Shown here in pieces: positions 9,352 through 17,370 of a stretch of 64,000 bases of DNA. Every line of letters starts with the position of its first letter. Positions within the stretch are counted from its first letter, which is position 1. The DNA lies in assembly GCF_016406125.1 (NCBI RefSeq), contig NZ_CP066339.1, positions 558,001 through 622,000 on the forward strand, read 5' to 3'. The notes under the pieces are model-generated. The model saw nothing but the letters and a program-made list of their open reading frames with translations. It was not told where the DNA came from and did not search any database. A program made the translations under genes and the position numbers. Origin of the DNA: Alicyclobacillus sp. SO9 (GTDB lineage: Bacteria; Bacillota; Bacilli; Alicyclobacillales; Alicyclobacillaceae).

Positions 9352-9987
9352 ATGTTCATCACATTTGAAGGACTGGATGGAGCAGGTAAGAGCACGCAAA
9401 TTGGCAGACTCAAGGCACGTCTTGAAGCCGCGGGGAGAACCATGGTTTCCACGCGGGAGCCGGGAGGAACGCCCGTAGGCGACAGTCTCCGTCACATTCT
9501 TTTAAATTCGGAGGCTGAGGCGGTGGCACCGAAAACGGAAGCACTCTTGTACGCCGCTTCGCGCGCGCAGTTAGTGGCACAAGTTATTGAGCCAGCTTTA
9601 ACTGCCGGTAAAGATGTCATTTGTGACAGGTACGTTGACGCCAGCCTGGCATATCAGGGTCAGGGACTGGAACTCGGGGAGCAGGGCGTCGCAGCAATAA
9701 ATCAGTTTGCCACTGGCGGTTTGCGGGCGGACATCACGTTTTTGTTTGACGTGACAGTCGCAACCAGTCGCGAGCGCGTTGAAAATTCCCGCATCGGGCA
9801 GCCCCTTGATAGAATTGAGCAACGAGATAATGCATATTTTCATCGTGTGCGGGACGAATTCCTCCGTTTGGCCAAACTGGAACCGGACAGGATTGTCGTA
9901 CTCGATGCATCCAATCACCCAGATGACTTGGAGGAGGAGATTTGGCATCATGTGGAGAAACGGTTGCCTGTCAACAAGATTATTTAA
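9352..9987 (+). CDS. tmk: thymidylate kinase
   Basis: Phosphorylates dTMP to dTDP. P-loop FEGLDGAGKST, the DRY motif in CDRYVDASLAYQG, and the lid region near QPLDRIEQRD are visible. The 211 residues match the family. ATG with GGGAGAG upstream. An extended -10 (TGGTATGAT) lies about 24 bases before the start, so tmk probably heads the darA-holB-ricT unit. Confidence 0.97.
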   Translation: MFITFEGLDGAGKSTQIGRLKARLEAAGRTMVSTREPGGTPVGDSLRHILLNSEAEAVAPKTEALLYAASRAQLVAQVIEPALTAGKDVICDRYVDASLAYQGQGLELGEQGVAAINQFATGGLRADITFLFDVTVATSRERVENSRIGQPLDRIEQRDNAYFHRVRDEFLRLAKLEPDRIVVLDASNHPDDLEEEIWHHVEKRLPVNKII

Positions 9988-10002
9988 AGGAGGGATTTTA
10001 GC

Positions 10003-10332
10003 ATGAAGCTTGTTGTGGCAGTAGTTCAAGACAAGGATAGTCCCAAACTAGCTCAAAACCTTGTCAAAACCGGCATCAGAGCAACCAAATTGGCAAGTAC
10101 AGGCGGTTTCCTGCACGCAGGTAATACAACGTTCCTCATTGGTACCCCGGAAGAGAATATGGATGAAGTATTGGAGACAATTCGCTCCAGCTGCAGGTCA
10201 AGGGAACAAATCGTAACACCAATGTCACCCATGGGAAGTCAACTTGAGTCCTATGTACCATATCCGGTTTCTGTACAAGTCGGCGGTGCTACGGTCTTTG
10301 TGATTGACATCGAGCAGTTTGTCCAGTACTGA
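10003..10332 (+). CDS. darA: PII-like cyclic-di-AMP receptor DarA (YaaQ)
   Basis: Small trimeric PII-like signal protein known to bind cyclic di-AMP. The 109 residues include the start MKLVVAVVQDKDS, the central KLASTGGFLHAGNTTFLIG, and the C-terminal strand of the ferredoxin-like fold (GGATVFVIDIEQF). It sits 15 bases after tmk with a strong AAAGGAGGG site, as in B. subtilis. The next B. subtilis gene, yaaR, is missing here. Confidence 0.92.
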   Translation: MKLVVAVVQDKDSPKLAQNLVKTGIRATKLASTGGFLHAGNTTFLIGTPEENMDEVLETIRSSCRSREQIVTPMSPMGSQLESYVPYPVSVQVGGATVFVIDIEQFVQY

Positions 10333-10402
10333 GTCTTTGCAAGCGAGAGTCTGCCGCAGAAACAGCTGTGTTTAAGATTGTTCCAGCCAAAGGAGTTACA
10401 AT

Positions 10403-11356
10403 ATGAAACAGCTTGCTTCCTTTTCAAATTGGCCAATACAGAATGATGAATTGGAGGCCCTGTACCGTTTGATTGAAACGTATCGTGCACCGCACGCTTT
10501 GTTGCTCACGGGTCTACACCAAAACACAAGGAAATTAGCTGAATATTTAGGTAAATTATTTCTGTGTTCCGGTGAAGATGCGCCATGCGGCAAGTGTGAG
10601 TCCTGCCGGCAGTTCGAAGCTGGGAGTCACCCAGATTTCTTACTGATAGACGGGGCAGAATCAGGCTCTATCAAGACTGGTCAAATCGAAGAACTTCAAT
10701 CGCAGATGAAAGTCAGGGCCCATCACGGGGGAGAAAGAATCTACGTTCTGACTGGGATAGACACGGCAACGCCCGTTGCCGCCAATCGGTTGCTAAAGAC
10801 ACTGGAAGAACCTGCTTCACCGGTTCGGGCAATTTTAACATCTGCAAATCCGGGGAGAATTTTGCCTACCGTCAAATCACGGTTGTTTTCTTATTTGACA
10901 GAACCGCTTGGGCAACCCGCAGGCCCTGAAAGCGACAATTTACACGAGCCGGAAACGGTACACAAAGGCTCTGCAGAGTCCGACGCAGAAACAAAGTTTG
11001 TCAGTTTTCAGGAGCCGGTGATAAAATGGACACACAGGTGGTTGCGCCAACAGGAACCTGCACTGGTTCTGGCGGCGTCCCTGATGGACATTGCGTCGTC
11101 AAATGATTTGCCGGACGTTTTAGATACAGTGTTACAGTGGTTGCGTGATGTAATGCATTTTCGAGTCGGCGCAAACCGTCTTTTCGTTTTTTCAGCCTAT
11201 GAGAAAGAGCTGGAAACCCAAGCTAAACTGGCTTCTGCACAGCAGTTTGCGAGGGCGGTGGAACTGGTCACGGATGCGAAGACTCGTTTACAGGCTCACG
11301 TTGCTGCCAATCTGAATATAGAGCAGTTATGTATTCGGCTGCGGGGGGTCTTATAG
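10403..11356 (+). CDS. holB: DNA polymerase III delta' subunit
   Basis: Clamp-loader subunit with an AAA+ fold. The P-loop is degenerate (LLTGLHQNTRK), as expected for delta', and the zinc module has CGKCESC. The middle contains [28 protein letters not shown], split here by family motif boundaries into the Walker-B-like strand and the LLKTLEEP sensor helix, followed by the SANPGRILPTVKSRL region. Length 317 is normal. AAAGGAG lies nine bases before the ATG. It is tightly followed by ricT, only three bases downstream. Confidence 0.93.
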   Translation: MKQLASFSNWPIQNDELEALYRLIETYRAPHALLLTGLHQNTRKLAEYLGKLFLCSGEDAPCGKCESCRQFEAGSHPDFLLIDGAESGSIKTGQIEELQSQMKVRAHHGGERIYVLTGIDTATPVAANRLLKTLEEPASPVRAILTSANPGRILPTVKSRLFSYLTEPLGQPAGPESDNLHEPETVHKGSAESDAETKFVSFQEPVIKWTHRWLRQQEPALVLAASLMDIASSNDLPDVLDTVLQWLRDVMHFRVGANRLFVFSAYEKELETQAKLASAQQFARAVELVTDAKTRLQAHVAANLNIEQLCIRLRGVL

Positions 11357-11359
11357 ATT

Positions 11360-12019
11360 ATGTTGAATGTCGTCGGTGTGCGTTTTAAGACAGCGGGTAA
11401 AATATACTACTTCGATCCCGGCGATTTACCGATAGCGAGAAACGACGATGTCATTGTCGAGACTGCGCGCGGGATTGAGTTTGGTTCAGTAGTCGTCCCG
11501 ATTGAATCTGTGGAGGAAAGCGATGTTGTCCTGCCGCTGAAACAAGTGATTCGGATTGCGTCAGCCAAGGACAGAGATGTTGTTCGGGACAATCAACAAA
11601 AGGCAAAAAACGCGATAACGGTTTTCAAGGAGAAGATTGAAGCTCACGGGCTTGAAATGAAGTCTGTTGACGCTGAGTACACCTTTGATAAGAGTAAATT
11701 GATATTCTACTTTACTGCCGACGGGCGCGTTGATTTCCGGGAGCTTGTAAAGGACTTGGCTGCTGTCTTTCGTGTCCGGATTGAACTGCGGCAAATTGGT
11801 GTACGAGACGAAGCAAAACTTCTTGGAGGCATCGGCCCGTGCGGTCGACTGCTTTGCTGCAGTACTTGGATGGGGGAATTTGAACCTGTTTCCATACGAA
11901 TGGCCAAGGACCAGAGCTTGTCGCTTAATCCGACAAAGATTTCCGGGTTGTGCGGACGGCTCATGTGCTGTTTGAAATTTGAGAATGATGTCTATCAAGA
12001 AGAGGGAACCGTCATTTAG
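11360..12019 (+). CDS. ricT: RicT/YaaT, PSP1-domain protein, C-terminally short
   Basis: Part of the RicA-RicF-RicT complex, which carries iron-sulfur clusters and directs RNase Y maturation of transcripts, and which affects Spo0A phosphorylation. Seen: TADGRVDFRELVKDLA, the cysteine cluster CGRLLCCS and the second cluster CGRLMCCLKF, all very close to B. subtilis. The protein stops 13 residues after the last cysteine motif, at 219 residues, while B. subtilis YaaT has about 275. The missing part corresponds to the C-terminal beta domain. No frameshifted continuation is visible in the 100 bases downstream, so this looks like a true short form. Confidence 0.92.
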   Translation: MLNVVGVRFKTAGKIYYFDPGDLPIARNDDVIVETARGIEFGSVVVPIESVEESDVVLPLKQVIRIASAKDRDVVRDNQQKAKNAITVFKEKIEAHGLEMKSVDAEYTFDKSKLIFYFTADGRVDFRELVKDLAAVFRVRIELRQIGVRDEAKLLGGIGPCGRLLCCSTWMGEFEPVSIRMAKDQSLSLNPTKISGLCGRLMCCLKFENDVYQEEGTVI

Positions 12020-12062
12020 CTTCTCCTTTGGCGTAAACAGGCCACCTGAACGAAAAAAGCAA

Positions 12063-12098
12063 GCTGAGACCCTTGTCTGCAAAGGCATCGGTCTCAGC
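12063..12098 (+). other. perfect inverted repeat after ricT
   Basis: Nine-base arms GCTGAGACC and GGTCTCAGC around an 18-base loop, between ricT and yabA. It lacks a T run, so it is not a classic intrinsic terminator. It could be a processing or stability element. Confidence 0.5.
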
Positions 12099-12120
12099 AT
12101 GAATTAGGGAGTTTGCCACC

Positions 12121-12438
12121 ATGGAAAAGCAGTCTCTTTTTGTACAGGTCGCTAACCTGGAAGAGCGAATTGGGGAATTATATATAGAACTGGGCACTCT
12201 CAAGCAGAAAATTCAGGATCTCATTGAAGAAAATCAGCGTTTGCAGCAAGAGAATGAGCGCTGGAGAAAGGTGTCTTCAACAGCAGATCCGTTGACTTCA
12301 GCGGGATCGGGAATTGACAATCTGTACGAAATTTATCAGGAAGGTTTCCACATTTGCAATGTGAAGTATGGAAGCCTGCGTACAGAAGGTGAATGCCTGT
12401 TTTGTCTGTCGTTTCTGCAAAAGACAGAGGATGCATAG
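12121..12438 (+). CDS. yabA: replication initiation control protein YabA
   Basis: Restrains DnaA and binds DnaN to limit over-initiation. The N-terminal half is a coiled coil (leucine-rich, LEERIGELYIELGTLKQ) and the C-terminal half is a zinc module with HICNVKYG and CLFCLSFL. Length 105 is slightly below the B. subtilis 119. AGGGAG precedes the ATG. B. subtilis has yabB and yazA between this gene and rsmI; both are absent here. Confidence 0.93.
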   Translation: MEKQSLFVQVANLEERIGELYIELGTLKQKIQDLIEENQRLQQENERWRKVSSTADPLTSAGSGIDNLYEIYQEGFHICNVKYGSLRTEGECLFCLSFLQKTEDA

Positions 12439-12456
12439 CGAGCGAGGACGAACAAC

Positions 12457-13347
12457 ATGCAAATACAGGAGAGTTTTCTTGATGAATCGGCAGCGTGTTT
12501 ATACGTGTGCAGCACTCCAATCGGAAATCTGCAAGATGTTTCACTGCGTTTGCTGCAGGTCTTACGCGACGCAGATGTGATTGCGGCAGAAGATACGAGA
12601 CAGACGCGCAAGCTTTTAACTCACTTCGAAATTCACCCTCGGTTGTTGACGAGTTACCATTTACATAATGAAAAATCTAAAGAACAGGAATTGGAACACT
12701 GGTGGGCAGAGGGGAAAAAGGTTGCACTGGTTTCTGATGCTGGTACACCAGGTGTCTCCGATCCCGGTTTTGGCGCCGTTCGAGCAGCCATCGATATGGG
12801 CATTCCGGTTATTCCAGTTCCGGGGGCGAGTGCGTCAATCGCTGCTTTGATTAGCAGCGGGTTGCGTCCGCAGCCGTTTCTATTTATTGGTTTTCTGCCA
12901 AAGGGACAAGGTGACAGACGAAAACTACTGGAGCAATACCAGTCACTTGATGCCACACTGGTAATTTATGAATCTCCTCATAGACTGGCTAAAACCGTTG
13001 CTGACTTGGACCTATTGTTCGCGCATAGGCAACTTGTTCTTGCAAAAGAACTGACGAAAAAATACGAAACGTTTGCTCGAGGCACTGCCAGTGAAGTAAA
13101 AGACTTTCTTTTGACGCATGCGCCGAGGGGTGAGTATGTGATTGTTGTGGGTCCCCCTAGTGATATTGAGACGCAGGAAAATGAAGAGGCAAAAAAGGAA
13201 GAGTCAGATGCTGTATGGCAAGAGGCCGTAGCAATTGTGGAAGAACGAGTGGAAAAAGGAATGCGTCACAAGCAAGCTGTAGAGCAGGTTGCTGCACAGT
13301 TTGGAATTAAGAAGAGGCAACTGTATCAGGCAACACTGCGTAAGTGA
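12457..13347 (+). CDS. rsmI: 16S rRNA 2'-O-ribose C1402 methyltransferase
   Basis: Methylates the ribose of C1402 in the decoding centre. The tetrapyrrole-methylase-like fold shows YVCSTPIGNLQDVS, AEDTRQTRKLL, VSDAGTPGVSDPG and PGASASIAALISSG. The C-terminal helix-turn-helix tail (KQAVEQVAAQFGIKKRQLY) is also present. Length 296 is normal. It starts 18 bases after yabA and ends at a strong hairpin facing abrB. Confidence 0.94.
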   Translation: MQIQESFLDESAACLYVCSTPIGNLQDVSLRLLQVLRDADVIAAEDTRQTRKLLTHFEIHPRLLTSYHLHNEKSKEQELEHWWAEGKKVALVSDAGTPGVSDPGFGAVRAAIDMGIPVIPVPGASASIAALISSGLRPQPFLFIGFLPKGQGDRRKLLEQYQSLDATLVIYESPHRLAKTVADLDLLFAHRQLVLAKELTKKYETFARGTASEVKDFLLTHAPRGEYVIVVGPPSDIETQENEEAKKEESDAVWQEAVAIVEERVEKGMRHKQAVEQVAAQFGIKKRQLYQATLRK

Positions 13348-13363
13348 GGCAATTGACAATAAA

Positions 13364-13404
13364 AAATTCGGAACCCGTAGTCAAAGACTACCAGTTCCGA
13401 ATTT
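13364..13404. terminator. bidirectional terminator between rsmI and abrB
   Basis: Arms AAATTCGGAAC and GTTCCGAATTT plus an inner stem GTAGTC/GACTAC. A-rich on the left and T-rich on the right, so it can serve both convergent genes. Confidence 0.85.
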
Positions 13405-13423
13405 GCAGCTCTGTGTTGTGTGA

Positions 13424-13663
13424 TTACGAATTCATTTCTGCAATGCAGGACGGACAGACATTCTTTCCCTTGAAGTGAATGATTTCGTCAGCTTGACCGC
13501 AAAAAATACAAGCCGGCTCATACTTCTTAAGAATGATGCGATCTCCGTCCACATAAATCTCTAAAGCGTCTTTTTCGCCAATTCCAAGGGTTCTTCTGAG
13601 CTCGATGGGAATGACCACGCGACCCAGTTCATCGACCTTTCGTACAATACCCGTTGACTTCAC
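13424..13663 (-). CDS. abrB: transition-state regulator AbrB with CxxC tail
   Basis: Swapped-hairpin DNA-binding repressor of post-exponential genes. The N-terminal domain (KSTGIVRKVDELGRVVIP, then ELRRTLGIGEKDALEIYVD) is nearly identical to B. subtilis AbrB. The C-terminal half differs: CIFC...CPSC suggests a small zinc-binding tail instead of the B. subtilis oligomerisation domain. The GTG at 13663 is chosen because homologues start at the KSTGIV stretch and AGGAG lies 11 bases upstream; a GTG 12 bases earlier overlaps that site. It gives 79 residues. Confidence 0.92.
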   Translation of the reverse strand: MKSTGIVRKVDELGRVVIPIELRRTLGIGEKDALEIYVDGDRIILKKYEPACIFCGQADEIIHFKGKNVCPSCIAEMNS

Positions 13664-13798
13664 TGCATACCGCACTCCTGTCTCTGTAAGTTTTTTACTC
13701 TTTTGTTATACGGATTTGAACTTCCGCATTTATTCAATATTCGCGAATGGATGATAAGGGAGTGACTATCATCAAATGCAAATTATTGAATTTCTTTT

Positions 13799-13826
13799 AC
13801 TATACCCTATTTCTATATTTTTTCAA
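13799..13826 (-). promoter_or_regulatory. sigma-A-like promoter of abrB
   Basis: On the reverse strand TTGAAA, 16 bases, TATAGT. It implies a leader of about 130 bases. That leader contains a seven-base perfect palindrome (GATGATA/TATCATC at 13750-13773), a possible operator. No perfect Spo0A box was seen here. Confidence 0.6.
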
Positions 13827-13964
13827 GGAGTTTGCATAGAATTCCATAGTTTTGACATTAATTAACACGACGAGTTTTGCGACATTCACAAACCCAGTGG
13901 ATGGCGGACGCATTCACGAAGCCATTCAACAGCAAACACAGTTGTGAGTAGTAAAATTCATAAT

Positions 13965-13993
13965 TTGACAATCGAAATCCTGCTTGATATAGT
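13965..13993 (+). promoter_or_regulatory. sigma-A promoter of the metG leader
   Basis: TTGACA, 17 bases, TATAGT. Transcription would begin near 14000 and enter the T-box leader. Within the gene-free stretch from abrB to metG this is the best forward promoter; a TTGACA at 13852 lacks a -10 element. Confidence 0.8.
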
Positions 13994-14119
13994 GTGAAAC
14001 ACAAAATTCACGTGAGCATCATGCAGACGGTCTGCAAAACACCTCAGAAATTTAGGACAGCACCGCGCAGACGGTTGGCAAACACCTAATAATATGGATG
14101 ACAAAACTCAATTTTATAT

Positions 14120-14436
14120 AAGTCGATGAAGGAAAGGTACCTGGGGGAACTGCACAGCGAACTGGGACGGTGAAAGCCAGTGAGGGAAACCAGGGAGTAT
14201 GGTTCCGGAGATTTACTGGTCGAGTACGAATTATCTCTTGAATGCGTATAAGGCCGGTACGGGTGATTTCCGTTAGCAAATGACCGTTGGACCTGTGCGT
14301 CTGACGCTGAGGCATGCAACTTCTTTCGCTGGGCTCTATTTCTGAGAGTACTCTAGGGTAACCGCGACAGAGGTTGTCTGTGAAGTTGGGTGGTACCGCG
14401 AGCAACAACTCGCCCCAATTGAGGGGCGAGTTTTTT
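14120..14436 (+). promoter_or_regulatory. methionine T-box leader of metG
   Basis: A tRNA-sensing riboswitch. The T-box sequence TTGGGTGGTACCGCG is at 14386-14400, and its variable base is T, which pairs with the A discriminator of tRNA-Met. The terminator stem CTCGCCCC/GGGGCGAG with a T run is at 14409-14436. Stem I has CCTGG pairing with CCAGG and GGAA pairing with TTCC; between them on the 3' side lies GAGTATGG, which places ATG at 14199-14201 as the specifier. The conserved GGTGAAAGCCAG element is also present. Uncharged tRNA-Met should allow read-through into metG. Confidence 0.92.
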
Positions 14437-14463
14437 GTTTTGTTTAACGATTCGCTTGTACTA

Positions 14464-14505
14464 TAGAGCAGGAGCAGGAGCAGGAGCAGGAACAGGAACA
14501 GGAAC
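14464..14505 (+). repeat. hexanucleotide tandem repeat before metG
   Basis: About seven units of AGGAGC changing to AGGAAC, lying between the T-box terminator and the metG ribosome site. Several units resemble Shine-Dalgarno sequences. Copy number could change by slippage. Confidence 0.8.
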
Positions 14506-14524
14506 AAACTAGGGAGGTAGCACA

Positions 14525-16600
14525 ATGACAGCCAAATCCACCTTTTACATCACCACGCCCATTTACTATCCCAACGATAAGCTTCATATTGGCCACGCTT
14601 ACACAACCGTAGCGGCGGACGCGTTGGCTCGCTATAAACGGCAGCGGGGCTATGACGTCATGTTTCTAACCGGGACCGATGAGCACGGCCAGAAAATCCA
14701 GAAGCGTGCAGAAGAGGCCGGGCAACCTCCTCTGCAGTATCTGGACGAAATTATTGCCTGGATTCAGGATTTGTGGGAGAAACTCGACATTTCCTACAAC
14801 GACTTTATTCGGACAACGGAGTCACGGCACACTGAGCAAGTTGCTGCAATCTTCGAGCGCTTGATTGAGCAGGACGATATTTATCTGGCGGACTACGAAG
14901 GATGGTACTGTACACCGTGTGAATCCTTTTGGTCTGAACGCGAATTGGCGGATGGAAAATGTCCGGACTGCGGCCGGGAGGTCCAGTGGTTAACGGAGCA
15001 GAGCTACTTCTTCCGTATGAGTAAATATGTCGACAGGCTGCTCGAGTTCTACGAGCAAAATCCACAGTTTATTCAACCTGAGTCGCGGAAAAACGAGATG
15101 ATAAATAACTTTATTAAGCCAGGTCTACAGGACTTGTGTGTTTCAAGAACTTCATTTGACTGGGGAATACAGGTCACGCGAAATCCAAAACACGTGGTCT
15201 ACGTTTGGTTGGACGCTCTGACAAATTACATTACAGCCATAGGATATGGGTCAGAGAATCAGGAACTGCAGCAGCAGTTCCAACGTTACTGGCCTGCGGA
15301 TGTCCATTTTGTTGGCAAAGAAATTGTTCGGTTCCATACGATTTACTGGCCAATTATCTTGATGGCTTTGGGTTTGCCCTTGCCAAAGCAGGTATACGGC
15401 CATGGTTTTCTCTTAATGAAGGACGGGAAAATGAGTAAGTCCAAGGGTAATGTAATTGACCCGAAGGTGCTGGTCCAGCGATATGGCTCAGACGCCGTCC
15501 GCTACTTTCTATTGCGAGAGATTCCATTTGGGCAAGACGGAGTGTTTACGCCAGATGCATTTATGGAACGACTTAACTACGACTTGGCCAATGACTTCGG
15601 CAATTTAGTCCACAGAACCGCGGCTATGGTGCATAAGTTTGCCGGCGGGGTTTTGCCGAAAGCCGGTGTGCTGACGAAATTTGAAGAGGAACTCATGGAA
15701 CTGGAACAGCAGACCATTTCCAATACTGAAAAGAGTATGGATGCGTTGCAGTTCTCACAAGCGTTGACGAGCGTTTGGCAATTGGTACGGCGCGTTAATA
15801 AGTATATTGACGAAACGCAGCCGTGGGCGCTCAACAAAGCAGGAGATACAGAAAGGCTCGGAACTGTGCTCCATGTGATGGTTGAGATGATACGGGTGTC
15901 GTCGATTCTTACGACACCGTTTATTCCACAGACAGCAGAGAAGATTGCAAAACAATTTCATTTCGCCGATACGGAACTGACTTGGGATACGCTTCATGAA
16001 TTTGGCATCTTGGGTGCAGGAAGAGACATCGACAAAGCCAATCCGTTGTTTCCAAGACTAGATGTCGCAGAGGAGATTCAGCTCTTGGCACAAAATGCGG
16101 GTAATGGAAAGGAAGGAACAAAGATGGACGAAACAAAGATGGACGGAACAGGGATGGAGGGAGCACAGATAGACAGAACAAAGATAGACGGAGCACAGAT
16201 AGACGGAGCAAAACAACAGAACAAGGATGGCTCCGATATAAAGAACGAAAAACAGGAGAGTGACGTACCAGGGAAAGCTCAAATTGGCATTGACGCATTT
16301 GATGCTGTTGAGCTAAAGGTTGGTCAGGTGAAGGTCTGTGACAAAGTCAAGGGTGCAGACAAGTTGCTGCGTCTCGAGGTCGACTTGGGAACGGAAGTGA
16401 GACAAATCGTCTCCGGTATTGCGAAACACTATACACCTGAAGAATTGGTCGGCGAGAAAGTCATTGTGGTGACAAACTTGAAGCCAGTTAAACTTCGCGG
16501 TGTGGAGTCCAACGGAATGATCTTGGCTGCATCCCAAGGTGATTCCTTGAAGCTTGCCACAGTGCCGGACACCATGCCAAACGGGGCGGTGGTCAAGTAA
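14525..16600 (+). CDS. metG: methionyl-tRNA synthetase with repeat-expanded linker
   Basis: Charges tRNA-Met. Class I motifs HIGH (residues 21-24) and KMSKS (302-306), one CxxC...CxxC zinc knuckle (CTPC, CPDC), an anticodon-binding helical domain, and a C-terminal Trbp111-type tRNA-binding domain (IDAFDAVELKVGQV onward). Between the last two domains lies a hydrophilic linker with six five-residue repeats of the type KMDGT/QIDGA. Length 691 exceeds the family norm near 660 because of this insert. AGGGAGGT lies upstream of the ATG. Regulated by the T-box above. The stop shares one base with the tatD start. Confidence 0.97.
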   Translation: MTAKSTFYITTPIYYPNDKLHIGHAYTTVAADALARYKRQRGYDVMFLTGTDEHGQKIQKRAEEAGQPPLQYLDEIIAWIQDLWEKLDISYNDFIRTTESRHTEQVAAIFERLIEQDDIYLADYEGWYCTPCESFWSERELADGKCPDCGREVQWLTEQSYFFRMSKYVDRLLEFYEQNPQFIQPESRKNEMINNFIKPGLQDLCVSRTSFDWGIQVTRNPKHVVYVWLDALTNYITAIGYGSENQELQQQFQRYWPADVHFVGKEIVRFHTIYWPIILMALGLPLPKQVYGHGFLLMKDGKMSKSKGNVIDPKVLVQRYGSDAVRYFLLREIPFGQDGVFTPDAFMERLNYDLANDFGNLVHRTAAMVHKFAGGVLPKAGVLTKFEEELMELEQQTISNTEKSMDALQFSQALTSVWQLVRRVNKYIDETQPWALNKAGDTERLGTVLHVMVEMIRVSSILTTPFIPQTAEKIAKQFHFADTELTWDTLHEFGILGAGRDIDKANPLFPRLDVAEEIQLLAQNAGNGKEGTKMDETKMDGTGMEGAQIDRTKIDGAQIDGAKQQNKDGSDIKNEKQESDVPGKAQIGIDAFDAVELKVGQVKVCDKVKGADKLLRLEVDLGTEVRQIVSGIAKHYTPEELVGEKVIVVTNLKPVKLRGVESNGMILAASQGDSLKLATVPDTMPNGAVVK
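16121..16210 (+). repeat. six 15-bp repeats inside metG
   Basis: Imperfect units encoding K/Q-M/I-D-G-T/A. They keep frame and expand the linker before the tRNA-binding domain. Divergence between units suggests an old expansion. Confidence 0.85.
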
Positions 16601-17370
16601 TGTTGTTCGACAGCCATTGCCACCTGTTTGACGAGCAATTTCAAGAAGACTTGGATGCCGTGATGAAGCGAGCAGCGGATGCAGGTGTCACTCGCTTTGT
16701 AGTCCCCGCAGTAGACGCAAAATCAGCATCTATGGCAATCAGGCTAGCCGAACGATTTGACGGAGTCTACGCTGCTGCGGGATTGCACCCGGAGTCGTTG
16801 GAAGACATAAAGGAAGAGGAGTTTCAACGTATTGAAGAGTTGACCCAGGAAGAAAAAGTCGTGGCTGTGGGAGAAATTGGGTTGGACTATCATTGGGATG
16901 TAGCACCAAGGGACGTTCAAATGGATGTGTTTCGACGGCAGCTGCGGTTGGCAAAGAAAGTGAACCTTCCTGTCATCATCCACAATCGAGAGGCTACGGA
17001 TGACACGGTCCGGATTTTGGAAGAGGAAGCTTCTGACGGACGTCTGCGAGGGGTCATGCATTGTTTTACAGGTAGTATAGAAACGGCACGACGGTGTATG
17101 AACTTTGGCTTCTATATTTCCTTTGGAGGCCCGGTGACCTTCAAGAATGCGAAAAATGTGCAAGCTACAGCAGCACAAGTCCCTTTGGACAGGCTTCTGG
17201 TGGAGACGGACTCTCCATATTTGTCCCCACATCCGCACAGGGGAAAGCGCAATGAGCCCGCGCAGGTACGGTTAGTTGCCGAGAAGCTTGCCGAACTGCA
17301 TGGAGTCTCTCTGGAAGACTTGAGCAATACCACTGCAGCCAATGCGGCACAGTTGTTTGGCGTGAAGTAA
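16600..17370 (+). CDS. tatD: TatD family metal-dependent nuclease
   Basis: TIM-barrel hydrolase of the TatD/YabD family, probable 3'-5' DNA exonuclease. Metal ligands are visible in FDSHCHL, GEIGLDYHWD, IIHNREA and VMHCFTG, with the late ETDSPYLSPHPHRGKRNEP motif. Length 256 is typical. Its ATG overlaps the metG stop by one base, so translation is coupled. Confidence 0.95.
   Translation: MLFDSHCHLFDEQFQEDLDAVMKRAADAGVTRFVVPAVDAKSASMAIRLAERFDGVYAAAGLHPESLEDIKEEEFQRIEELTQEEKVVAVGEIGLDYHWDVAPRDVQMDVFRRQLRLAKKVNLPVIIHNREATDDTVRILEEEASDGRLRGVMHCFTGSIETARRCMNFGFYISFGGPVTFKNAKNVQATAAQVPLDRLLVETDSPYLSPHPHRGKRNEPAQVRLVAEKLAELHGVSLEDLSNTTAANAAQLFGVK

Noticed and set aside
13852-13881. TTGACA at 13852 as a metG promoter
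   Set aside because: No acceptable -10 at 16-18 bp; the downstream pair at 13965/13988 is far better.
14052-14525. Reverse-strand frame of 157 codons opposite the metG leader
   Set aside because: Its Leu/Phe-rich start is the complement of the hexamer repeat, and the rest is antisense to the T-box.
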